Shown: one piece after another, positions 22,501-35,800 of the stretch
How the letters are laid out: every line of letters starts with the position of its first letter
Position numbering within the stretch: the first letter of the stretch is position 1
NCBI RefSeq assembly: GCF_004027225.2
Contig: NC_046358.1
Location: 9,083,284-9,147,283, forward strand
Direction: 5' to 3'
DNA length: 64,000 nucleotides
Origin: Strigops habroptila
Taxonomy: Eukaryota; Chordata; Aves; Psittaciformes; Psittacidae
The notes under the pieces: model-generated
Seen by the model: the letters and a program-made list of their open reading frames with translations, nothing else
Told to the model about the DNA's origin: nothing
Database searches by the model: none
Made by a program: the position numbers and the translations under genes

Positions 22501-25500
22501 CTCTGCCAAACAAATCAATCGCTTCCCATAAAATTTGTTTCCCTAGTGAGGCAGTGTCATGGTTTAACTGCAGCCAACAGCTAAGCACCCCTCACTCTCC
22601 CCCGGTGGAATGGGGGAGAAAATCAGAGGAGTAAAAGTGAGAAAACTCATGGGTTGAGATGAAGACAGTTTAATAGGTGAAGCAGAAGTAATATGCACCA
22701 GCTAAGCAAACCGAAGAATTGATTCACTACTTCCCATCAGAAGGCAGGTGTTCAGCCATCTCCAGGAAAGCAGGGCTCCATCACATAGAACAGTTACTTG
22801 GGAAAACAAAATGCCATAACTCTGAACATCCCCCCCTTTCTTCTTCTTCACCCAATTTTATATGCTAAGCATGATGCCATGTGGTATATCCCTTTGGTCA
22901 GTTGGGATCAGCTGTCCCGGCTGTGTATCCTCCCAACTTCTTGTGCACCCACACCCTCCTCATTGGTGGGGTGGGGTGAGGAGCAGAAAAGGACTTGAGT
23001 CTGCTCAGCACTGCTCAGCAATAACAAAACCAGTTACCAACACTGTTTTCAGCACAAACCCAAACCATAGCCCCATACTAGCTACTATGAAGAAAATTAA
23101 CTCTATACCTGCCAACAATAGCACAGGTGAACAGACTGTCCCAGGAAAAGTGCAACTTTACCTGTTTCTCTGCATCTTTGCCACATAAGTCTGTTGTGAA
23201 GGTACGTCAGGTACTTCCACTCATCTTCACCAGGTTTTGTCCTGAAAACAGAATATTTCTGCAACAGAGAGGACAAGACAGCTGAAGTATTTGGGGGCCT
23301 ACTATCCAGTAAACCAATTAGTTGTTTTATTTGTCTTTTCCCCAAATAAAACATCACATTTTCCAAGTAGTGGATGCCTTAAGATGAACTGTGCTTGAGA
23401 AAGTGCCTTTTCTCAGGGTTGCTGATAGAGTAAAGACATACAGAAAGTACAGGACTTTTGCACTCAGGGTTATACCGCATGGGGTCTAAGAACAGTCCCC
23501 GTTCCATTAAATGAGATATCTGGAGTTCTGCAACTGTTGTTCCACTATTTATCTAAGTGGATAAATCCTCTTTTAGTAGGACTTTATGATAAATATCTCT
23601 CTGGCATGAATAAATCAGCCACCAGTAAGGTCTGGACTAATTAGAACCATCTATTCTAACTCATGCTGCGCTGCTCCAGGACTGGAGCCAGTATCTGGAC
23701 ATTCCAACTTGCTGGGATGTAGCCAAAAGGGTCACCAGCACACAGGCAGATTGACAAGAAGCTAGAGATGGCTGTGTGTGATTCTGACATGGCAAACAGC
23801 TTGTGACTTCAGCCTTGATGTCTTCCAGGTCCCCAGACATCTGGTTTTTGTCTTTCCATGTATTTGTCACAGAACAGTGCATGTTTTCCATAACTGCTTT
23901 TAGACTGTGTTTTCATTCCCTCTAAGACTGGGTTGGGAGCACACAGTGCTCTCTGCATCACCCAAAACATGCATGGCGAATCACATCTTTTAGGGTCAAA
24001 GGCAAGCCAGGTTGGGGTAGGTGTGAATGTGACCATGGCTGCTCCTGTTCTCTGGAATATCTCCTCTGACCCTGTTTTTTTCATAGGCTATGGCACACTA
24101 CGTCCTAAAACTGCTGGGGGACAGATCTTCTGTGTCTTTTTTGCTCTGTTTGGAATCCCTCTGAATATTGTTTTTCTACACCGTGTTGGTAAGATGCTGT
24201 CACTGCTGTGTAAAAAGCTGGGGAAATTCCTGTACGAGAAAGGAATGAGAAAGGTAATTGGTTTTACTTACTCAGGCAGTCATATGCTCATTTCTAGTTT
24301 TATTTTCAAGATGTATGCTGGCATTATCCTCTATTATATTTGTTCTCAGTCTGTGTTAGGCATTGCTTTAGGATAGGGAAAGAGATATTCCTCGCTTGCA
24401 GAGCTAAACAGACAAGGCAACCACAGAGGAAATATTCTTAGAAAGGGATGCATTCTATCTATCCATCTAAATGGCAGACATCCAGCCCCCTTCAGTAGTC
24501 AATGGAGAGAGTGGACACCTTATCCCAGTTCTCTAGACACTTACCTCAGGAGCTAACACTCTTGGGAAGTACATGTCTCCCTTTACAACCAGTAAAGAGA
24601 GAGATGATTAATCATTTCATCTTGAGGCAGCAAAAAGCAGGTGAGCAGTAAAAAGCTGTAAAAAGCAGTGAGCTATAGGGGTTTCAATAGATATTGACTG
24701 AATTCCTAGTGTGTCACCTCTTCTTATTCATTACAGGGTCCTTTAACCCCTCTCCACCCTTAGCTTTGACAGAAAGGAAACATCAGGCTGAAGTTGTCCA
24801 TTTGAGCCTAGTAGCTGAAAGGTGAGGAGGCATCTGTAAATAGCCAGAGATAGGACATGTCTTGCCTCATTATGCCCCAAGCTGTTTGCAGCTCCTCCCC
24901 TTCTCTCATCACTACCAAGGAAGTGAGAATAGGTTTTCTGTGTCTCCTGCTGTAATTCTCTTTCAGGACAAGGTATGAATGCAACAGACAACCCTGTTCA
25001 AATTGCTGAATTTCTCCCTATGTCTGGCAAACTTAAATAGAACACAAGGCTTGATGAGATACAGACTCAAGCACAAGCACAATGCACAATGCACAAAGGC
25101 ATGAAAAATTATCCAACAGCTGCCACTAATTTCCAGACAATCTAGACTTAGAAAGTTCCATATATGTGTGTCTAGCTGATAAATCATAGTATATAACAAG
25201 TCTTTTTCTCCAGTCAAGGCTTCTTCATGACTGCTGGGAAGTAGGATGATTCAAAAGTCACTTTCTAGGCACTTCATCAAGAGCTCATTTATTAAAGGTC
25301 TTCTTGTAGTAAGGTATCCACTGGGTAGGAACAGAGTTGTGACACTGATGCAATGAGAAGTTAGGTCAACAATCAAGACTCTTCGAGATAGTATTGTCAG
25401 AAACAGTGTAAATATACCTGAATACCTAAAAACTAAAAGCAAAGTTATCCGGTGAAAAGTGGAAATATTCTGACTCCAGTAAAATTCATCCAAAGGAATT

Positions 25501-28500
25501 CCTCCTATACTCACAGTCATTGGAGGTTGATACAATCAGAAAAAAAGACTACACCTCCCAGGGCTACTGTGGACATGTAACACCCATAATACATAGGTTG
25601 CCCATGCTTCTGAGCGAGCCGAGGGTACTTTCAGAGGAAGAGTATTCAATACAAATCCTTCAGTTCCTGTGGTCCTAGTAGGTATTCCTCCATAGCCACC
25701 CATTTTGAACAGCCATCATTATATGTGGCCTACTAGTATGTCAAATCATGACTGTAATTGAACTGGTTTCTTTTTCAGAAGAAGATAAAATTTCTGACCC
25801 TTCTGTTCTTCCTGGCAACGGGGATCCTAGTTTTTCTGTGCTTGCCATCACTCTTCTTCCAGAAAACAGAGGGCTGGTCCTACAGCGAAGGAATTTACTT
25901 TGCATTTATCACCCTCAGCACCATTGGCTTTGGAGATTATGTAGTAGGTAAGGTTGATTTCAGAGAGGAGACACAGCAAAGCACCAGGGTCATGACTGTA
26001 ATTACCATGTGTTGACTGCATAGTCCACCAGTGTACTGTAGAGACAAATCTAAGTGAGTCTTTGTCTTGTACAGTTCTGGGGGTATTACTCATTTCTCTG
26101 GGATTGCATGTGCTAACAAAACCACAAAATTGTCTAAATATAATGAAATGTGGTGCTTTGGGGTGCAAATAAACCAAGCATTTTGGGGAAGGAAGTGTAG
26201 GGGGATAATTCAAGGAGCCTAGGAATTTGCATATACCAAAAGGGAACAGTTTGAGACAGTCATACAAACCTAAGACTTATGTTTCAAAATGTATACTAAA
26301 GAAATAAGTGATCATCTTTCAGAAGACATGATTTTACACAACAGATTGAGAGGTAGAAATCCCAGTTACAGGAAAGTGGGGAAATCTATTCACTCTATGA
26401 GAAGTGGGTCTTAAACATAGATACCATGAAAGTGGCCCTCTTTACTCTCTTATGCATCACTGGAGGCTCTCTGTCTTCACAAGCCAAAGCTTAAGATTTC
26501 CCCTGAAGACGAACTCTTTATACTACTCTCCATCAAGCTGGAGTGCTTCTCAAAACACTTCCATGAATCTGCTGACCAAAATACATACTCCATGGAATAA
26601 GCTTCCAGAGGAACTCTCAAATGATCACCAGGAGCCAAATCAGTGTCCACAGAAGAAACAATCAAACACCCAGACTTCATAGAGAATCAAAGACTTCTCT
26701 AGAATAACCTGTCCTGCCAGGATCTTGCCGGCCTGAACTTCTCTTCAGTGGGAATATGAGAAGGAAGCTAATACTGGGAATACTGGTGCTGTCCCTACAG
26801 AGAATCTGGAAGCCTCACACCCCTTTCTGATGGGCAGACATCCACCACACAACAAATCCCAGGCACTCAAGCCTTGCAGAAATGCAGGAGGGGCCTTGGA
26901 GTCTGGCTGACAACCTTGCTGTGTGTTTAAAAGATTTCGTACATCAGGTTGAGGACTTGGACAGAGGGAGCCCGCAAGCTTTTCCAGACACAGTTTGATG
27001 TTTCCTGCTGACTTTAGTTTGTCTCAGTCTGCTAAAGAGGCTGGGTAGTGCGTTGACAATCCAGTTGACATCTTGCTTGTTCACATGAGTTTAGTGATCG
27101 TAATGATCTTATAGACTACCTGATGGTTAATTCATGCAATAGCAACGAGTTAATTAGGCAACATTTCCCCAAGTCATCCCAGATAGCTAATTGCTCCCTC
27201 TTGCTACAAAGCACAGGAAACCTGTGTCCCTTGAAATTCCTCTTTTCACGTAATCCAGAGAAAGATTCTTTGTCTCCAACAATGGTTAAGCAGTATTGCC
27301 ACAAACATGAAACAGAACTCAGGCATCAGCAAAAAATCTGTATCACTCAACAGTGACCTCTTTGCTCACTGTTTTCTCCAGCTAGGGATAATCTTTGTCA
27401 CCACAGTGGAGGACAATAGGGCACAGGCATTTCCATCTGTAGGACTGATAACCTTGGCCTGTGTGATGCTGAGCATCTCAAACTCAGTGCTGTGGAACAC
27501 AGGAAGATGGAGAATGATTGGTGCCATGTGGGAGAAAAAGTGAACATTAAACTGGTGCGTTCTCTTCCCTTGTCTGAATTACAAGTGTGTTTTACAATAA
27601 TGACAGCAAGCCACAGCCTGAAAACCACTACCTCCATAGGACTTTCCTGCTCTGCAGACATATTATTTTACAAATACAGTTAAAAAGTACCAATTAGATA
27701 GGCCTCCTGGCACTGTGATTTCATCTTCATTAGGATGACTTAACTGGAGCTGAAATATTTTTCCCTGCAGTATTTATCTCAATTTGCCTTAAACAAAGGT
27801 GATAAAATTATGATAAGTAAAATGCCTCACATCTCTCAATGAAACAAGCAGAATCAATGACTGCTCTGAGTATTATTTGTTTAGAATTAATTACAGGTGA
27901 CAAATGGATTTGCGCTGGCCAAGTGGAACAGAACAGGTTTGAGTTTATTCACATTTTAGCAATTCAAAACTGATTTGTAGCTGTTGTACTTCAAGCATGA
28001 GATAAAGCCTGTTTTGGGTAGGAAGATGGCAGTCTGGATTTAACTGTAATACCTATAGGTGATACCTTCAGGGTGAAACTCTCTTTGGGCTGTAAACTGA
28101 ATTTATGCCCTAAGTCCATTTGTGAGTTAACATTACGAAGATATTACTAGTTGCTTTGCTAACCACACATCATGAACTTCAGATAAGAATACAAAAGGAG
28201 GTGCTTTGTAGAAAGCCTAGTATCCCCTCTGCCAACTCAACCGCAGCAGTAGAAACAGCTGTTGGATATCTATCCATGAGGTCAAACCAGCCCACTTCTG
28301 CCCCATTTTCACAGCTCTTGCATGATGAAATACAAAAATCCTGCACATTGATCTGTGCAATACAGAGTACTGCAGGACTTGAAAAGAGTTGCCAGTTGTG
28401 AAGCTGCTTCTGGGAAGCTTCACAAAGGGAAATGATCCACCAGGTTTATCACCTCCTTGTCCATGCACACTGCTGTGTTACCTACTATGTGGAGTCACCC

Positions 28501-29734
28501 TTGACAGTGACTTATAGCACTTGATGAGCAGTATCACCAAGTTTTGCTGCAGATGCCAGAGCCATGTAAGCTGTATCATGATGATAATGTTGTGTGGGAC
28601 TGAGTGCAGTAGGAGCAAATGCTCTCTGTATGGTGGTGTATTGTTGACTGGAGAAATAAAATAACCCATGCAGAAAAGTATGGGGTGTGGTACTGGCTGA
28701 TGGTGAGAGGTTTGGACTGCATGAAGTAAGGTTCGGTCTGGTTTCCAACACAGAAAATAGTATTCTTGGTATGTGTCAGTGAGTTCTCAGCAGTCACCTG
28801 TTTTTTTAAATGGAAGAAGTGCTTGAAACTGTTCAAAAGTAAATTAGGAATTGCAACTACTCTCTTTGTATGATCAAGGGTAACTATAATTTAAAGCAAA
28901 TATTTATGAAGTTATAGTCACACTTTATAGAAATACACAGAATTACAATAACCTAGGTAGTAGTAGTTGTGTGGTTATAGCGGTCCACTGTGCACTGCTT
29001 TTTGTGCTTTGTGAGTTTGGGAATATTTTCAAGATAATACAATACAGTTTTACACTATTTCCCACATCATTGCATTTAAGTGTAGAGGTTGAACAGGAAT
29101 TGGTATGCTGCAAGGGTTAAAAATATCCTGCTCTGCTGCTAATTCAGTATATCAATATATGAATTCCAATATATCTTTTGACAGGCCAGCATGTTTGTGC
29201 TAGCATGTACCAGTTTATTGTAACAGCAAGAGATTGTCCAGCCTTAACCTAATGCTGGGGAGGTGAGAGACTCCACTATAATGAAAAAGTCACCTTAAAG
29301 TACTCAACATAAAATACATCAATGAATCCACTAGGCTGGCCCATTTTACACCCGCAAAGAAATTTTAACTTGATAATTTTCTTCTTCTTTCTCCCTCCTT
29401 ATCTGCAGGTAAACAGCCTGACAGGAATTACTTTTCCTACTATCGAACACTGGTGGCCATTTGGATCCTTTTTGGTCTTGCCTGGATTGCTCTCCTATTT
29501 AATTTACTGACAACGGTACTAGAAGATACTGAAAAAATAATTGTCAAGGATATCCATCAAATTGGAAAGGTGAGTAAGGACAATGTAGCAAGCCAACAAA
29601 GAAGATGCTGGCCTGCTGAATTTATTCCAGAAGAAGAACTACTACCACCACATGCTGGAGGGGATGCACAGAAAATGGAGTCATTAGCACCAGATTCTGA
29701 GCACCCAAAAACTGAAAAAAATGCTTTTTCTTAG
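19338..29734 (+). CDS. KCNK16-like: Two-pore-domain potassium channel, TALK type (KCNK16-like), complete five-exon gene
   Basis: Exons are 19338-19532, 21445-21565, 24087-24253, 25779-25947 and 29409-29734, giving 325 residues. The product is a plasma-membrane background K+ channel that works as a dimer. In order: TM1 about 7-27, an extracellular cap with N-glycosylation sequons at Asn51, Asn66 and Asn80, pore loop 1 with filter TIGYG (104-108), TM2 about 117-136, TM3 about 165-185, pore loop 2 with TIGFG (209-213), TM4 about 233-252, and a short cytoplasmic tail. SNWDFSNSFFFAGTVVSTIG and YSEGIYFAFITLSTIGFGDY are closest to KCNK16 among the human channels I recall, with KCNK17 and KCNK5 next. 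Arg230 occupies the place of the extracellular pH sensor known in KCNK5. All introns are GT-AG with compatible phases (0, 1, 0, 1). Orthology to KCNK16 itself is not proven. Confidence 0.93.
20655..20800 (-). mobile_element. Old CR1-like 3' fragment in intron 1 of the K2P gene
   Basis: The plus-strand series GGTAGAGCTGGAAGGGCTTG, then GACAGCCTCAACTCAACCCA and CTGACAGCTGTTCATCTAAC, follows the reverse complement of a CR1 3' region in order. It is strongly diverged. Confidence 0.5.
21445..21565 (+). CDS. KCNK16-like: K2P channel exon 2: cap and pore loop 1
   Basis: The acceptor TTTCTCCCAG is followed by NLTEAIQNGVYPVGNESQ and ends in STI plus one base of the filter Gly. The donor is GGTAAGT. 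Two N-glycosylation sequons (NLT, NES) are present. Confidence 0.93.
22555..23125 (-). mobile_element. LTR of the neoavian ERV type in intron 2 of the K2P gene
   Basis: It begins TGTCATGGTTTAACTGCAGC and includes the CATGGGTTGAGATGAAGACA and TTTTATATGCTAAGCATGAT blocks. It ends near CTATGAAGAAAATTAACTCT and a weak ACA terminus at about 23125. It matches the copies at 13330 and 45770 but is more diverged, lacks the (AAT)n tract and has internal deletions. On the minus strand it carries the TATA-type box, so it is antisense to the channel gene. No target-site duplication was recognised. Confidence 0.8.
24087..24253 (+). CDS. KCNK16-like: K2P channel exon 3: filter 1 end and TM2
   Basis: The acceptor TTTTTTTCATAG is followed by the completion of Gly106 and YGTLRPKTAGGQIFCVFFAL, then GIPLNIVFLHRVGK. 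It ends KGMRK with donor AAG|GTAATT in phase 0. Confidence 0.93.
25779..25947 (+). CDS. KCNK16-like: K2P channel exon 4: TM3 and pore loop 2
   Basis: The acceptor TTTCTTTTTCAG is followed by KKIKFLTLLFFLATGILVFL and then EGWSYSEGIYFAFITLSTIG and FGDYVV. The donor is GGTAAGG, phase 1. Confidence 0.93.
29409..29734 (+). CDS. KCNK16-like: K2P channel exon 5: TM4 and C-terminal tail
   Basis: The acceptor TTATCTGCAG is followed by the completed Gly218 and KQPDRNYFSYYRTLVAIWIL, then FGLAWIALLFNLL. The frame continues to a stop at 29732-29734 after EKNAFS. A strong donor-like site AAG|GTGAGTAAGG lies inside the frame at 29567-29576, so an alternative tail is possible. Confidence 0.88.
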
Positions 29735-29818
29735 AGCAAAACTATTGCCGTAACATGTGAGAATTGAATTCTTCAGTGGAGAGTTAGTAGTTAATTATTC
29801 TAAAGAAATTCCCATGGA

Positions 29819-29824
29819 AATAAA
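29819..29824 (+). promoter_or_regulatory. Candidate polyadenylation signal of the K2P gene
   Basis: AATAAA occurs 85 bases after the stop codon. Further copies at 30315-30320 and 30384-30389 would give longer 3' UTRs. Which is used cannot be told from sequence. Confidence 0.45.
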
Positions 29825-32800
29825 ATTTCTCCTACCTTTTGCTGAGATATGACCGTTCAGAACTCAAGACTTAGTTACACAAAGCCTGAATATTAATGGT
29901 AAGAAATTTGCTCTTCAGTTTGCAGCTATGTTGTGCTAACAGCCTGAGAAGTGCACTTGTTTTACAAGGAGTTTTTAAGATGCTTTCATGAAAATGCAGA
30001 GGAGGGGCACGGTAGAGCTTGCTGGTTCTATTTCAATTTTGCTGCTTGCAATCATGTCTCTTCCAGGAATTGGCATGCACAAGCTTTGCTGAGGCATTGC
30101 ATAGTACCTTTGGAAGAAGAAATAAGGGTATATAATGTAATAGATACCTGATTTGAGCCATCATATTGGCTAAGTTATTATGATCTAAAAGATTTTAAAG
30201 GACAAGATCTGAGCTCAGTTCAGAGACACTAAAAGCATCTAATGGACACGGTTAGAAAAAGGTTAGCATGTTAGAAATGATTAATTCTACCTCTTCCTCT
30301 TTTATAGTAAGATGAATAAAGGCAATTTCACCTTTTATCCCTGTGGCTTTGAAAAATCTTTCTGATTGTATTTATAAAGAACAAATAAATCCGTCTTTAA
30401 TTCAGATTTTATAGTCATTTTATTCTATAATCATTTTATAAGAATAGAGACAGGTTTGAATAAGGGAGTCCTCACTGCATCAGCACCTTGCTGCAGTGTT
30501 TGTATTCCATAGGAGCTCGAAAGTTGTTTAAAATTGCTCTACTGTCCTGCGCTAAGATTGCTTTCCAAGTGCTAGTGTTGTCTAAGCAGCCTTACTTTCC
30601 ACCAGGTAGAAAAAGGATGTTGAATCTCGGCATGCTGTTTCAGATGTACTGCCTGGCATGCAAACCATCCCTGGGTGAAGACTCTTCCCTTTAAAGGCTT
30701 GAAATATGTGTCAGATGCCTTGTGTGTGTCAAAAGTGCACGAAAACCTACCCTGAAGTGCTGGCAAAGCAGCTGTGGAAGACACAGTCATTGAGATGAAA
30801 AGTCCCATAGGTGTATATGGTTGTTCTAAAAGTCATTCTAGTCAAATATCCTGTCTCTGACCATGCCTACTAGCATATGCCTCCAAACAGCATAAGAACA
30901 AGGCAGCTCTGCCATGCTCCCTCTTCCAGTAGTTGGTGGTTCAAAGGCTGCCCAAACAAGAGGTGGGGTCTTTGTATTTCAAAGTCCATGAACCTGCCCA
31001 AATGTTGAACTCACATCAGCATTCTCAGGACCCACTCATAGCAGTCCACAGGTTTAGTGCACAATCGACCTTCCTTTGATGGTGCTCAACATGTTGCTTG
31101 ACAGGTTTATATGATATCCTCAAGTTCCAATTTTGTCAGTGAGTAATTGGCCTCGGCTCACCCTCCGGGTGTTAGTTACAGCAAGACCAGTCCTTGCTAG
31201 AGCTATTCTTGCGTGAAAGGGAGAATGAATTACAGCTATAAAACAATTTTAGGCTATAAAGATGCAATCAGCCTTGAAGTTGAATTCATAACTATTTCAG
31301 TCAATCAAAACCACACTTCTTTTCAAAACAACTCTGCTGGCTCAAGACCTGGCATGTAGAACTGACCAAATATGTACTTTCTTTCTGTCCCCAAACTATT
31401 TTCCAGTGTTATTCTTAAGGCTGACTTCTCACTTACTATATCTCACTGTCAGTAAACCTTTCTGAGGCAGCCGGAACAAGAACTGTGTGAAACTGGGGTA
31501 AGGTGGCAGGGGTACTGTAGGAGACAGTGGTCCTTCTGCAGGCCATGACCTTGCTACTGTCACAAGGCAACACCATAGCCAGGCAGAGAAAGCAGCTGGG
31601 TGCTCCTGGGCAGGGATCTCTTCACCTCTCAGTTTTGCTCCCCCACCAAGCATTGAGTCACATCATTATTTTCCAGGCATCATTTTTTCTCTTCTGTCTA
31701 TTCCCACGAGTTCCTAGAAGGTCCATTAAGAGACATGCTGTCAGACCATCTCTATTAATGAGATGGCCATTTTCCACAGCTTCTCGTAGTTCCTTCCAGG
31801 TCAGTTCCTGGTATTTGATGCCACCCTAGGTGGCAGACACCCTTTGGGCCAGCACAATGCATGTCTATTTGCTGTCCCTGTCACAGGGGAGAAAGAAGAG
31901 CCTACAAGGAACATCTTGAATTAAACACACCTCTGAAGAGTTTTCTTCTACTTCTTACCACTGTCCCACTTGCTCCTTGTCATGACAAATAACACAACCC
32001 AGACGTAAAACAAGCTGGTAATGTCACATTGCAACAGAGTGCATTCAAGGATGTTTGTTTAGACATTTCGGGAATGGCAAGAGAGATTGCACAGGGAGTC
32101 TGACTGTAAATAGCAAGCACAGAGCCAGGCAGTGGCTCTTTGAGCACAAGAGGACAAATTCTCTGTCCTTCATGCTGGTGGGTATGTAACAAGAAGCCAT
32201 GAAACCAAGGACTTACTGTTTCCAAAAGTCAGTCTGCTCTATGCAGCTATTGTCATAGGGTGCAAGCAATTCACATTTTAACCCTTTCTCTTTAGTTACG
32301 CTCCCTGGCTAAGGATGCGTCCCTCCAGACAAGGCAGAAAGGGACTGAGAAGCTCACCCAGGGCCAGGGGAGGTGGGAAACATGAGCCAGGAATGGCTGT
32401 CATGGGGCTGTCCTCTTTCAGACACCAACAACTGACATGTCCCTTCAGCTGTAGATGCCAGCCTGGGAACAGATAAAACACACCCACAAGCATGCAAAAC
32501 ATAAAAGCTCTCAAGGGAAATTCAGGTAACTGCTCTAAGAAAGAAGACTAGCCATAAATACTCATACCCGCAAGGAGGCCTATGGAAGAAGGGTCTCAGC
32601 TTTGCTTCTTGTGCCCTCTCGTGGCTGTGTGCGGCAGACCCCATCCCTTTGCATTTCTGCCAGGTTCGTGCAGTTTTACTCTACCTCCTACTGCGCAGTT
32701 CAGCTGATGCAGCTGGTACAGCCCTGGCCGGTGCAAGTCCCAGTACAGCAGCTTTGCCAGTGTGAGCCAGAAGAAGCCATCCTGTATTTTTATGCAGTTC

Positions 32801-35800
32801 ATATGAGCTTGCTAAGAGCTAACATGCCTTATTCTCAAGAAAGAGATGGGGATGGGCACCCCGAACTGGTCCAGCCAGGGATCCTGCCTTATACTCTCAC
32901 TGGAAGAGCTTTGTGGATGTCAGCTGGGGATGTGACAGCTTTCTGTCAGCAAACCATTATCCTCACTGGCAGCACACACGGTGCTGACAACAAGGTACTC
33001 TCCTATCATGTGCCCCATGCACCAGCTTCCCCTGTGTAACATCTGCTAAAGGACTGAGGAGCACACACCCTCTGTCCCACAGAGAAAGGGATTGGTCCAG
33101 AAAAGATCTGCACATTAACAGGCTTGGGTGCAGGCTTTGGGCCAGGATGAGCTGGCCTGCTCTGTGGCAGCCTCCAGTGCCAGCAGTGCCTCATGCAGCA
33201 GAAGAGGTGGAGATAGAAGCTGCAGATATGCAGAAGAAGGAACCAGCACCAAAGGGTGTGTGGTCCTCTCTGCTGGGAAAGACAAGGGAAAAGCCTGGGA
33301 AAGCTGCAAGCCAGGCTGGGAGAGGAACTTTTTTGGATGTAGTATTTTTCCTCATGCTTATGCTGAGGAATAATAATAAAGCTGTCTCCAGAAGGGCTTA
33401 GGCACAGAAAGAAACCTTTCCAGAGCTGGAGTAAGCAGCCTCTTCCAGCATTATCATTCTCTGAGCACCACACAACAGCAGCAGATCCTGTCCTCGCATC
33501 ACCTCTGAAAGGGGGAGCTGTTGCTTCCTACGCAGGTAGTTGGGGCCCCAGAGAAAATTAAGCGTATCAGTGAGCTCATGCATGAGACCTTTGGCAAACA
33601 CCTGGTCTAGTGCTCTCTCAATGAGAATCAGGTGTCCTAGAGTATGAAACATAAAAAGTAGACACAGCTAGTGGTTCTGTAGTTGCCAAGGTTAGGAGAA
33701 ATAATCTGGAATTGACACCAAAGTTAGAACAGAACTTCTCCTCCACAGCTGGAGATTTAAAATGGTCCCAAGACTTTTAACTCACGAGTCTAAGCCAGGC
33801 TTCAGCTCTTCTGCGTGCTCACCTTGCCCAAAGGACAGAAAACAGGGATAAAATCCATTCCAAAATGAAATCCCTGTTCTGCCAAGCAGCAAGGCGGCAG
33901 CAATCCCCCAGAGACCAGGCGGAGGGGTTCTCCATCCTGCAGATCTGTACAGTGTGCAGCCTTTCCTGGGAGCTGTTCAAAAGCCCTCACTGTGACCCAG
34001 CCCCACCGTGCCGCTCAGGGAAATCCAGTTTTCATGGAGCAGCCTCCTGTGCAACTGCCAGCTCTCCCACTGCAGCTTGTTTTCAAATGGAAAACGTCTC
34101 CAAGACAAGCCAAATACTTTCACATACATTAAACCGGTTGCTAAAAGTCTCCAGGAATATGATCATGAAATATATTATCTTAGGTTAAATGGCAGCAGCA
34201 GTCTAGGCTGCTCCTCATAGATCACCCACGTCTTTGCTGTTTGCCAGCTAGCAAACAGTATGCATTTCTGCACATGAAACCAAGGAAGTGCCATGAGGAA
34301 TTATCTTTCCCTCAGAAAGAAGCCCCTCAGAAATCATATTGCCTCCAGAGAGAATAGGAGACACTGCACTTTGATCTGTCTTTAATTAGTATATGGGATT
34401 GTTTAGGGATCATTTGAGGTCTCCTTCATCTAATAGCCGGTTCGTTCGGAGAGATTCAGGTTGTGGGTTTTTTCTGGAAGCAAAGACACTACTCAAAGAA
34501 GTGGAAAAGTTTGGCTAATGTAACATCATATAGCCAGTGGGATAATTTTTTTACAGAAATTACTAGATGTGGGCCACACACATGCTCTTTTCCACTCTGT
34601 CACACTTGGACATGTGCTTTCTTGCCTGAGTCATGACCAAAAGGCACTGTATCCAGCTCAGAACTGTTTTAAAAAACATAACTGATCATTCTCCAGAGGC
34701 CTGTTCTCCATCCCTCATGATCACACCCAAAGAAACAAAAAATCAGATTTTGGTGTCAGCCAAGAACCCTTGTACCATTCTAGCAGGATTCAAAGTGGTC
34801 TTGGAGATTTCCTGTGAAGTTTTATACCAGCTCTCACACTGTAAGGAGAGGGCATCCCTGGGATTCCTAGCCCATGCGGCCAGGGGCCAGCCTGGGCCAA
34901 CGTTGCTGGTTCTATGCTAGCAAAGTCAACATTTAGCTATTCTGGGGCTAAAAAGTTAGGGGACAGCAAAAATGCTGCCTTCCAGACAACCTTTTCCATG
35001 CTCTTTGATCCCTACAGCTGGCCTCACCTCCACCTGAGAATATGAACTCAAACATCAGGAGATCTGCTTAGAAAATTCAGCATTTTCTATCATGAGGAGT
35101 TCTGGACTTGATCAGGGTAATTCTCTACCAGAGGTTTGGAAAGGCTCATTTCGCTGGGTTAAAAGGTAAGGCAATTATTGAATCCATTTAATTACTGGTT
35201 CAACATAATTTTTATTCTCCTGAACAAAAACCTTTCAAACTTCCCTTTCAATTATTATCACATATGCAGTTGGAGACCAAAGCGGTACTTCTGTGAGTAC
35301 AGTGAGGTGCCAAAGCATGAAATAATACAACCCCAGAAAGAGAGATATACTGATAAGCAGAACAATAACAACAAGCTTACGTCATTGAAAAATGAAGGGA
35401 GGTACAACTTACAACTTAAGTTAATAGCTTCCTTGAGAGGGATTAGCCAGAAAGATGTCCATATTCTCAAAGAACAAATGTGGCTTGAGGCGAACCCAGC
35501 TTCTTAAAGTAAAAGGTGATTTTTCACCATAGCAAGGCGTAGAGAAACTCATGCATCAAGAACAGAAAAAAAACATAAGTCAGAATTATTGCTGCAAGTT
35601 CCCCAGAATTCACAGTTCCATTCATTTAAATGACTCATTGAAAGCTTTAAAAACAAGGTTAAGGTCTTAAATTTAAAATTGTTTTATACATTTACTAGAA
35701 ACCAGGGAAGAAACGTGAGCAGAGATCTGTCTATTTGTAACTTCAAAAGTACAGGCATTTAATCTCAAAATATAATACATGCTGGTTCAGAACAAGAAAG

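Noticed and set aside
26404-26682. Possible additional channel exon in intron 4
   Set aside because: No similarity to K2P sequence, and exons 4 and 5 join in phase without it.
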